Positions 35,157 through 41,819 of a stretch of DNA of 64,000 nt are shown piece after piece. Within the stretch, counting starts at the first letter, position 1, and each line of letters begins with the position of its first letter. The position numbers and the translations under genes are program-made. The notes under the pieces are model-generated. The model made no database searches. It was given only the letters and a program-made list of their open reading frames with translations, and was not told the origin of the DNA. Origin of the DNA: Bryobacterales bacterium. GTDB taxonomy: Bacteria > Acidobacteriota > Terriglobia > Bryobacterales > Bryobacteraceae. The DNA lies in assembly GCA_020852175.1 (NCBI GenBank), contig JADZBH010000036.1:86511-150510 (forward strand), in the 5' to 3' direction.

Positions 35157-37004
35157 TTATTTCACTTTGACGCGCAGCGAGTATCCGCCGGTGATTTGCA
35201 GGTCGAATGGCACCGACGCCAACTCGCGCGCCGTCTCGGGCGTGGCCAGCAGGGGCCGTGTGGCCCCCCGTCCGTTGGCCATCACGTTGGCCACCGAGCC
35301 CGGCAGTCCGGGCATCGTCTTGTCTTCGTAGTAGACCGTCGGCGTGCTCTGGACCAGAGAGACGTACATCCGGTTGTTCGAACGCTCCTTGTTGATCAGC
35401 GAGACGGTCTGGTTCAGGTCCAGGTAGCGGCTGGTTGCCAGCGCCACCGACTGCATACGGTTCAGTGTCTCGGCATCGCTGAGCAGTATGCGGTGGTCGC
35501 CCTTGGGATATCCGTCGGGAATCCGCAGACGCACCACCCGCTCCAACCGCTCGCCGCGATAGGGCCGCAGAAATACCCGCACCGGAATCTCCGCCCCCGC
35601 CTCCACCTCCGGTTCGGCCGTCCATGCCGTTTCAATCGACGCCTGCCGCCGCTTCGGCAACAGATCCACCGTTGCATCGACGCGGCGCAGTTTCGGACTG
35701 TCCACCGAGTTCAGGAACAAGCGGTTGAATTTCTCGGCCCACCACCCGGCCAGTACCATCGGCGGCGGCACGGGAATTTCACCGGGCGCGGCCATGGTGG
35801 ACAGCGTCAGCTTCGGCGCACCCTCCATCTCCACGTCGCCCGACATGCGGTAGGTCACGTCGTCGGCGAACTCGTTCAATCCCTGAAGGCCGTTGAACAG
35901 TGTCAGCATCATCAGGAAGGGCGTCCATTTCTGTTGCACGAATACGTCGAAGTGCAGCTCGCGCTCCTTGATAACCTGCTCGCCCTCGCCGAATGACCGC
36001 ACCTTCAGCCGTACCGGAATCATCGGCGACGGCTCGCCCAGCACGCCACTGATGCCCGAATGACGGTCCTGCTTCAACCGCCCCACGATTTCGGTGGCAT
36101 TGCCCATCTTGTTCGGAGCGAACGAGCTGGCCAGCGTCAGCACCACTTCGCTTTTGGCCATTGGCATGTCGATCGGCCCCAGGTTCAGAAACGGATGCCC
36201 GAACGCAAGCACGCGCCTGCCGTCGTTGTAGGTCACCGTGCCCATCGCCGACACCGACAGGTCGCCCGAAACGAGCACGCCCGATACCGCGTCGCCCGGT
36301 TGCAGCGCCGACTTCCAATCCGCCGCCAACCCCGCGCCGCGCGGCGACCCCGCCCCGCCCTGCGCCACCTGCACTCCCATTTGTTGGAACAGAGGCGAAA
36401 ACTCGCGGAGCGTCGATTCGTGGAACCCGCTCAACACCAGCGGCGTGTCGATCCATTGCATCGTGCCCGCCGCCGAGGCGAACTCGCCCGGCAGGGCCAC
36501 CGGTTTCCACTCCGCACGCTGGCTCGGAGCCTTGGCCGCCACCGGCCTTGACGAATCGAAGTCGTTGATCTCGATCATCTGCTCAATCGGTGTGATGCCG
36601 CAGATGGCGTCCGGAGAGAAAACCGACATGCGCAGGCTCACCGCTCCAATCAGCTTGCCGCCGGCGTACACCGGCGATCCGCTCATGCCGCCCGCCACGT
36701 TCGTGCGTTCCGCGCGCCCGCCCATCTTGCCGATGATGATGTCCTGCTTCGGTCCCCAGGCATTCTTCAGAACGCCGAGAATCTCGATGGGCACGGCCAC
36801 CGGCTGAGCGCCTTCAAAGACGGTCCACGCCGTCGCCTTCATGCCTGCTTTTACTTCCGACGCGGGCATGATCGCCACCGGACCAGCCTTGGGCGCGGGA
36901 AGGGGCTGCGCCGCCGGCTGCGCGAAGGCGAGCGAGGCGCCCACGGTCAAAAGCGACGCGCACAGGCGTCCCAGATTGCGGGTAAGAAACTGCACTGTAC
37001 ACAT
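35157..37004 (-). CDS. SpoIVB peptidase S55-like exported protein, apparently permuted
   Basis: 615 residues with a signal region (LLTVGASLAFAQPAAQ). The serine-type motif VAGGMSGSPVYAGGKLIGA is at residues 104-121, and GITPIEQMI follows near residue 136. A GTVTYNDGRRVLAFGHPFLNLG segment carries His270. In Bacillus SpoIVB the catalytic His block precedes the GMSGSP Ser block; here the Ser block comes first, as in long S55-like proteins of non-sporulating bacteria, which suggests a circular permutation. The C-terminal half is beta-rich. No sporulation genes are nearby, so the role is likely envelope-related proteolysis or binding. Confidence 0.8.
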   Translation of the reverse strand: MCTVQFLTRNLGRLCASLLTVGASLAFAQPAAQPLPAPKAGPVAIMPASEVKAGMKATAWTVFEGAQPVAVPIEILGVLKNAWGPKQDIIIGKMGGRAERTNVAGGMSGSPVYAGGKLIGAVSLRMSVFSPDAICGITPIEQMIEINDFDSSRPVAAKAPSQRAEWKPVALPGEFASAAGTMQWIDTPLVLSGFHESTLREFSPLFQQMGVQVAQGGAGSPRGAGLAADWKSALQPGDAVSGVLVSGDLSVSAMGTVTYNDGRRVLAFGHPFLNLGPIDMPMAKSEVVLTLASSFAPNKMGNATEIVGRLKQDRHSGISGVLGEPSPMIPVRLKVRSFGEGEQVIKERELHFDVFVQQKWTPFLMMLTLFNGLQGLNEFADDVTYRMSGDVEMEGAPKLTLSTMAAPGEIPVPPPMVLAGWWAEKFNRLFLNSVDSPKLRRVDATVDLLPKRRQASIETAWTAEPEVEAGAEIPVRVFLRPYRGERLERVVRLRIPDGYPKGDHRILLSDAETLNRMQSVALATSRYLDLNQTVSLINKERSNNRMYVSLVQSTPTVYYEDKTMPGLPGSVANVMANGRGATRPLLATPETARELASVPFDLQITGGYSLRVKVK

Positions 37005-37070
37005 TATGGGGCACGGCGGGGAGATTCGTTGCGGGACAGGATACCTGGCAGCCAGGCATTCCCGGGCTGC

Positions 37071-37637
37071 TCAAATCATCTCGTTCAGCAATTCCGGCCT
37101 CGGGTGCGGAATGACAACCTTGTTCACCAGCATCCCGCGCTGGCCCACCACGGCCGCCGCGGCGTCCACTGCCGCTTGCACCGCCGCCACGCCGCCGGTC
37201 ATCGTCACGAACGCTTTTCCGCCCAGCGCCATGGCCAGCCGGATCTCGATCAACTCGACTTGGGCCGTCTTGACAGCCGCGTCGGCGCCTTCGATCAACG
37301 ATGCCACCGAGAAGCTCTCCACGATCCCCAACGCCTCCAACGCCTCCACCTTCGACGCTCCGCTCAGAGCCGGGAAAATCGATTCGTGCACGTTCGGAAT
37401 CACGAAGGAGTCGATCACCGAGAAGTGTCCCGTGCCGATGCCCGCCTTCACGCTCGCCTCGACGGCCGCCACGCCGCCGCGCACCAGTACCATGTACTTG
37501 CCCGAGCAGATCGACCGCGACAGCACCAGCTCGACATCGGCCGTCTTCAACATCGCGTCGCACACCTGGAAGCCCGCGGCCACGCTCGTCAGTTCAATCA
37601 ATCCGATGGAGTTCCTCGCCATGTCCTGTGCCGCCAT
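37071..37637 (-). CDS. pduT: Bacterial microcompartment shell protein, PduT-like BMC-T
   Basis: 188 residues made of two tandem BMC domains (about 8-90 and 100-188), so it should form a pseudohexameric trimer tile in a microcompartment shell. Domain 1: IGLIELTSVAAGFQVCDAML, LVLSRSICSGKYMVLVRGG; domain 2: LGIVESFSVASLIEGADAAV, MALGGKAFVTMTGGVAAVQAAV. Cys44 in the RSICSGK loop aligns with the Cys of PduT (PICxGK) that holds a 4Fe-4S cluster in the trimer pore, by family knowledge. The PduS-like gene ends 3 bases upstream, and the pair presumably moves electrons through a shell. No hexameric or pentameric shell gene lies in the window. Confidence 0.9.
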   Translation of the reverse strand: MAAQDMARNSIGLIELTSVAAGFQVCDAMLKTADVELVLSRSICSGKYMVLVRGGVAAVEASVKAGIGTGHFSVIDSFVIPNVHESIFPALSGASKVEALEALGIVESFSVASLIEGADAAVKTAQVELIEIRLAMALGGKAFVTMTGGVAAVQAAVDAAAAVVGQRGMLVNKVVIPHPRPELLNEMI

Positions 37638-37640
37638 CTC

Positions 37641-38978
37641 CTACGCCACGATCTCGATGAATTCCTCTGTCAGCCGCGCCACAACTCCGTCGATGCTCGC
37701 ATGCACGGAAACGCCCAGCTTGTCGCGGTGCACGCGTCCCACGGTCTGCCCGCGCGACACGCGGGCGCCTTCCGATACACATGATCCGGCGGGTACCCCC
37801 GCATGTTGCTTCCACTTGATGCGGACCCGCGCCGGCCGGATTTCCGGCTGCTCGTACGGCGCTTCGCGTTCATATTCCTCGATTTGCAACCGCTTCCGTA
37901 ACTGCGCCAGGGGCACCCTGCGGTACTCCTTCATCGGGTGCACCTGCACCGGTTTCTGCTGGATGAACTTCAGTCCCGCCTCCCTGCGGCTGAGTTTCCC
38001 GGCGTCGCACGCCTCCTTCGGGTACAAATCCTCCGGGCATGCGTATAACGTGCAGATTCCGCAGGCGCAGCACAGTTCCGCCCACTGGTTCCAGATGTCT
38101 CCGCCCGTCGCGGTGAAGCCGAGTGACCGCATCACCTTGTGCGGCTGCACCTCGTAGCCCAGCAGATAGCGCGGGCAAAACTCCGTGCAAAAAGAGCACT
38201 GGTCGCACGCCGACTTGCCAATGCGCGCCATTTCGGGAACCGTCCGGTCCCGCCGTGTCACCAGATAGTGATCGCCCGGCAGCACGATCAATCCGCCTGT
38301 CGTCCTGGTCACCACATCGTCGAAGTCGCGCGACATGGCGCCCATCATGATGCCGTTCACGAACAGGACCGGATCGGCCACCGCCGCGCCGCCCGCCAGG
38401 GCCACCAGTTCGCGGAACGTCATGCCAATGGGCGCCCAGAACGACCGCGCCTCGCGCACCGCCCCGCACACGGAGAGAAACTTTTCCGTCACCGGCTCGC
38501 CGCGGCTCGCGCGGTCCACGTTGAACAGCGTTTCCACGTTGTTCACCACGCAGCCGACGTTCAACGGAATTCCGGCCGGGGGGATCAGACGGCCGGTGGC
38601 CGAGTAGACCAGTTCATATTCGTCGCCCGAGGGGTAGAAATCGCCGAGTTGCACGAACTCGATCCGTTCGCGGTTGGCATGCCGTTCCAGGGCGTGCAAC
38701 GACTCGGCGTTCTTCGTCTTGACGCCAAACTTGCCCAGCCGCGCTCCCGTCGCCGCGATCATCGCCTCCATTCCCGCGAGGATCCCCTCCGGGAAGTGCT
38801 TCATGATCTCGGCGTCCTTATGAATCAACGGCTCGCATTCGGCCCCGTTGGCCAGCACGAATTCCGCGCTCGATTGCGCCTTGATATAGGTGGGAAATCC
38901 CGCGCCCCCAGCGCCGGCGACGCCGCATTCCCGCAGTTTTTCCGCCAGACTCACCATTGGGAAGGATATCGCAGCCAT
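37641..38978 (-). CDS. pduS: PduS-like RnfC-type iron-sulphur flavoprotein
   Basis: 445 residues, matching PduS cobalamin reductase length. N-terminal RnfC/Nqo1-like flavin-NADH part: GVAGAGGAGFPTYIK, LANGAECEPLIHKDAEIM, IPLNVGCVVNNVET. A SLBB-like part follows, then two 4Fe-4S motifs: ACDQCSFCTEFCPR (about residue 265) and CCACGICTLYACPE (about 315). C-terminal biotinyl-like barrel: VSRGQTVGRVHRDKLGVSVHASIDGVV. In Salmonella PduS reduces cobalamin inside the Pdu compartment and pairs with PduT. Here no diol dehydratase or cobalamin gene is adjacent, so the electron acceptor is unknown. An alternative start (MVSLAEKL) is 7 codons in. Confidence 0.9.
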   Translation of the reverse strand: MAAISFPMVSLAEKLRECGVAGAGGAGFPTYIKAQSSAEFVLANGAECEPLIHKDAEIMKHFPEGILAGMEAMIAATGARLGKFGVKTKNAESLHALERHANRERIEFVQLGDFYPSGDEYELVYSATGRLIPPAGIPLNVGCVVNNVETLFNVDRASRGEPVTEKFLSVCGAVREARSFWAPIGMTFRELVALAGGAAVADPVLFVNGIMMGAMSRDFDDVVTRTTGGLIVLPGDHYLVTRRDRTVPEMARIGKSACDQCSFCTEFCPRYLLGYEVQPHKVMRSLGFTATGGDIWNQWAELCCACGICTLYACPEDLYPKEACDAGKLSRREAGLKFIQQKPVQVHPMKEYRRVPLAQLRKRLQIEEYEREAPYEQPEIRPARVRIKWKQHAGVPAGSCVSEGARVSRGQTVGRVHRDKLGVSVHASIDGVVARLTEEFIEIVA

Positions 38979-39009
38979 CCCGCTCGAAAAGGCGCGGGAA
39001 CACGCCAGC

Positions 39010-39453
39010 CTACTCCACCTTGTGGAACCCGAACCCGAAAGCCACGCCGATCACGTAGACACGGTGGCGGCCGATGAAGTCAGCCGCCAGGTCCGGTCCT
39101 AGGGTCAGTCCGTGCCCGAGCGGTACGGCATACCCACCGCTTAACCGGAACAACCTTTGCGTTGGCTCCCCGGGCCGCGTCTCCCATCCCAGCCCCGCGC
39201 CGGCCCACGACTGCTTCCACGGGTGCACCGTGAAAGAGCCCACGCCCACGCCGTCGCGCAGATGATGGCCTGTGTGCTCGTAGGTGAACGCCGCGCCAAA
39301 ATGTTCGTCGAAGCGGAACAGGTAATCGCCTCCCGCCACGCCCGACGTATGCGCGCCGTGGTTGGCGCCGAACAGAGCGCTTACATGGTGCCGGTGAAAC
39401 TCCTCCGCCAGGACGGGCAGCCCCATGGCGGCAATCAGAATCAGAACTTTCAT
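39010..39453 (-). CDS. Small outer-membrane-like protein, unknown function
   Basis: About 147 residues with a signal peptide (MKVLILIAAMGLPVLAEEFHRHH) and Gly/aromatic alternating strands (HVSALFGANHGAHTSGVAGGDYLFRFDEHFGAAFTYEHTGHHL, LTLGPDLAADFIG, VYVIGVAFGFGFHKVE) typical of a small eight-stranded OmpA/OmpW-like barrel. It is His-rich near the mature N-terminus (about eight His in the first 50 mature residues), which could bind metal (inference). It lies between pyrE (23 bases) and pduS (31 bases) on the same strand. Confidence 0.65.
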   Translation of the reverse strand: MKVLILIAAMGLPVLAEEFHRHHVSALFGANHGAHTSGVAGGDYLFRFDEHFGAAFTYEHTGHHLRDGVGVGSFTVHPWKQSWAGAGLGWETRPGEPTQRLFRLSGGYAVPLGHGLTLGPDLAADFIGRHRVYVIGVAFGFGFHKVE

Positions 39454-39476
39454 TGCAATCGCTTTCCGCCCAGTGT

Positions 39477-40034
39477 CTACAATTCGCCGATGGTGAACAC
39501 CCGGTCGAAGGGGCACCCCAGCCCGCCTTCAATGGCTTCCCGCGCGCCCTCCTCGCGGTCCACCAGGCACACCGCTCCCAGCACGTTCAATCCCGCCTCG
39601 CGCGCCGCTCCAATCGCTTTGATGGTCGAGTCGCCCGTCGTGCATACGTCGTCCACGATCACCACGTCCAGCGGCGGCTCCTCGGAGAGCCCTTCGATCT
39701 GCTTCTTCAACCCGTGTCCCTTGGCCTCTTTCCGCACGAGAAACGCGTGCACCGGCGCGCCCGCATCCACGCTCTCCCGCGCCACGGCGATCACGATCGG
39801 GTCGGCCCCCAGCGTCATTCCGCCTACCGCCCGCGGCTTCCAGCCGCGCCGCCGGATCACATCGAGGAACAACCGGCCTATCGGACCGATCGCCTCGGCG
39901 CGGCACGTCGTAACGCGCGCATCGCAATAGACGTCGGAAATACGTCCCGAGGCCAGCTTGAATTCACCGCCCCGGCGGATGGAAAAGGTACGCAGAATGC
40001 CGGCCAGGAGCTGCCGGTCTTGTTCGAGTGGCAT
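39477..40034 (-). CDS. pyrE: Orotate phosphoribosyltransferase
   Basis: Cytoplasmic enzyme joining orotate to PRPP to give OMP in pyrimidine synthesis. 185 residues. It shows FKLASGRISDVYCDAR (orotate-binding strand), GGMTLGADPIVIAVA, FLVRKEAKGHGLKKQIEG (the flexible catalytic loop with Lys residues) and the PRPP motif VVIVDDVCTTGDST. It is the first gene of a minus-strand group with the small barrel protein and pduST. The 405-base upstream region carries several inverted repeats, so attenuation control of pyrE is possible but not shown. Confidence 0.96.
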   Translation of the reverse strand: MPLEQDRQLLAGILRTFSIRRGGEFKLASGRISDVYCDARVTTCRAEAIGPIGRLFLDVIRRRGWKPRAVGGMTLGADPIVIAVARESVDAGAPVHAFLVRKEAKGHGLKKQIEGLSEEPPLDVVIVDDVCTTGDSTIKAIGAAREAGLNVLGAVCLVDREEGAREAIEGGLGCPFDRVFTIGEL

Positions 40035-40439
40035 GAATTGCCTATCCTATCGCGGCTGGCGGCGTTTGCGCCTGCTGGGCAAGTATCACCCCCCATTCGT
40101 AGTATTACCTGGGGGATAGGCTCTCAGTTCATTCCTGCACGGCTCACTTTTTGCTGGCAGAAATATAGTACTTACAGTACTCTGGTTCTGGTGCAAGTTG
40201 CTGGTGCTATTTGCCAGGGTCCGGCGTCGATTTTGGCGGTAGTCTTCTCGTCACCGCAGACGTGTCTGGGGATACCCGTGTGAGCGGGTATTGTGATCTT
40301 GGGGTGTTTCCGAAGTATCGGCTATAGCTTCACCTTAGTATATGCGGCGGCTGGTTGCCTTCCAGGAAACGCGCCGCGCGGCAGCGAGCCTCCCTGCCCT
40401 AAGTACGGCCGCATTTCCGCAGCCCACCGTGAGGGACCC
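40035..40439. other. Divergent intergenic region with inverted repeats
   Basis: Gene-free 405 bases between pyrE (minus) and the sigma-like gene (plus), richer in A+T than its surroundings. Contents seen: a bulged inverted repeat with TATC/CCCC at 40084-40094 against GGGGGATA at 40111-40118; two copies of the palindrome AGTACT at 40167-40172 and 40176-40181 separated by TAC; and a perfect seven-pair hairpin, ATACCCG at 40272-40278 with CGGGTAT at 40285-40291. No convincing coding frame exists apart from an in-frame extension of the sigma-like gene, which lacks a ribosome site. Promoters for both directions must lie here. Confidence 0.6.
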
Positions 40440-41006
40440 GTGAGATCACTGACTTTCGCCGTCGTGGAGGCCGCCCCTCCACAGGCGCCGCCGCTGGATA
40501 GCCTGCTTGCCCAGATCCGGGCAGGCGATTCCGAAGCCTGCGGACAAATGTACGAACAAACCAACCGGGGCGTCCGCCTCGTCTTCCGTCACCAACTGGG
40601 CCAGGACGCCCCCGAACGCCTGGTGCAGGATGCCTATCTGGACCTGTTCCAGGGCATCCGCGACGGTGCCGTCGCCGGGCCCGAATCGCTCGGGACTTTC
40701 CTGCGCGACATCGTCCGCGCGCACGCCTGCCGCGCGAAAGAGGCGCGCCCTGACGCTCCGGTGCGCCCGCCAACCTCCCGCGCTCAGGCGGACAGCCTGT
40801 GCGCCGCCATGGCCCAACTGCCCGCCGCCGAACGCCAGTTGCTCCGCCGCTACATCGTGGACGGCGAACCATCCGCCCGCGTGTGCGCCGAGGCCGGCGT
40901 TCCTCCGGAGCAACTGCGTCGGGCCATGGCGACGGTCCGCAGACTCTTCCATGACGGTTTGCGGAGGGTGCAGCCGCCGTCGCGCATCACGGCCGCCGGG
41001 GCCTGA
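40440..41006 (+). CDS. Atypical ECF-like RNA polymerase sigma factor
   Basis: 188 residues from GTG 40440, preceded by GAGGGA. The N-terminal part (LDSLLAQIRAGDSEACGQMYEQTNRGVRLVFRHQLG, QDAYLDLFQGI, LGTFLRDIVRAHACRAKEA) follows sigma region 2 (core binding and -10 recognition). The C-terminal part (LCAAMAQLPAAERQLLRRYIVDGEPSARVCAEAGVPPEQLRRAMATVRRLFHDGL) follows region 4 with its helix-turn-helix. The match to usual ECF motifs is loose (no clear DVxQETF-like block), so promoter specificity cannot be guessed. No anti-sigma gene is adjacent. The longer frame to 40293 has no ribosome site. Confidence 0.7.
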   Translation: MRSLTFAVVEAAPPQAPPLDSLLAQIRAGDSEACGQMYEQTNRGVRLVFRHQLGQDAPERLVQDAYLDLFQGIRDGAVAGPESLGTFLRDIVRAHACRAKEARPDAPVRPPTSRAQADSLCAAMAQLPAAERQLLRRYIVDGEPSARVCAEAGVPPEQLRRAMATVRRLFHDGLRRVQPPSRITAAGA

Positions 41007-41054
41007 TCGTCCCCGTTGGATGGCCGGGCGGCGCGTGCCAAAATGGGTGGCACC

Positions 41055-41819
41055 ATGATGCTCGGCGCCGTCACCTACAACATTTGCAAGGACTGGGATC
41101 TCGAGACTCTCATAAAAAATCTCGAAGCCGCGGGTTTTGAAGCCGTCGAGTTGCGCACCACGCACAAACACGGCGTGGAACCCGCCCTGGACGCCGCGGC
41201 CCGCCGCGCCGTCGCTGAACGGTTCGCGCGTTCCAAGGTGCGCCTGCTCAGCTACGGCACCACCTGTGAATTCCATGCGGCCGACCCGGCTGTCCGCGCC
41301 AGGAACGTGACCGAAGCCAAGACGTTCATCGACCTGGCGCACGACACCGGCGCCTGGGGCATCAAGGTCCGTCCGAATGGCTTTCCTCCCGGCCTCAGTC
41401 ACGAACAGACGCTTCGGAACATCGCCGCCTGTCTGCGGGAACTGGGCGAATATGGCCAGGGCAAGGGTGTCGAAACCTGGGTGGAGGTCCATGGCCGGGA
41501 AACCGCCGAACCGCCCCACATGGCCGAGCTCATGCGCATCACCAGGCACCCGCAGGTGGGCCTCTGCTGGAACTCGAATCCGCAGGATGTGGTGAACGGC
41601 GGCGTGAAGCAGCACTTCCAGCTTCTTCGTCCGTGGATCAAGAACGTCCACATCAACGAACTGGCCGGCCCGTATCCTTACCGCGAACTGTTCGCCTTGC
41701 TGCGCGCCTCGAAATACGAGCGCTACACGCTGTGCGAAGCTCAGGAATCCAAGGAACCCGAACGCTTCCTGCGCTGGTATCGCGCCCTGTGGGTGGAACT
41801 TAACAGGACCTGCTCATGA
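41055..41819 (+). CDS. Sugar phosphate isomerase/epimerase family protein
   Basis: About 254-residue TIM-barrel protein of the xylose-isomerase-like superfamily. Motifs: LIKNLEAAGFEAVELRTTHKHGVEP, LLSYGTTCEFHA, ETWVEVHGRETAEPPHM (metal Glu/His), VGLCWNSNPQD (replaces the usual Asp-rich strand), KNVHINEL and RYTLCEAQES (terminal Glu). Two adjacent ATGs (41055, 41058) follow GGGTGG. The stop overlaps the peptidase start by 4 bases. Only distantly similar to the 24975-25808 protein. Substrate unknown. Confidence 0.82.
   Translation: MMLGAVTYNICKDWDLETLIKNLEAAGFEAVELRTTHKHGVEPALDAAARRAVAERFARSKVRLLSYGTTCEFHAADPAVRARNVTEAKTFIDLAHDTGAWGIKVRPNGFPPGLSHEQTLRNIAACLRELGEYGQGKGVETWVEVHGRETAEPPHMAELMRITRHPQVGLCWNSNPQDVVNGGVKQHFQLLRPWIKNVHINELAGPYPYRELFALLRASKYERYTLCEAQESKEPERFLRWYRALWVELNRTCS

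Noticed and set aside
33607..35331. Long open frame (574 codons) on the plus strand
   Set aside because: Lies wholly opposite the propeller and S55-like genes, has Arg/His-rich composition typical of antisense frames in GC-rich DNA, and contains no domain or ribosome site.
36841..38157. Plus-strand frame of 438 codons, Ser/Thr/Ala-rich
   Set aside because: Opposite pduT and pduS, whose BMC and Fe-S motifs prove the minus-strand reading.
37071..38978. Reading pduS as an Rnf/NQR complex subunit
   Set aside because: No rnfA/B/D/E/G neighbours, and the adjacent tandem-BMC protein with a pore Cys makes a PduS role far more likely.
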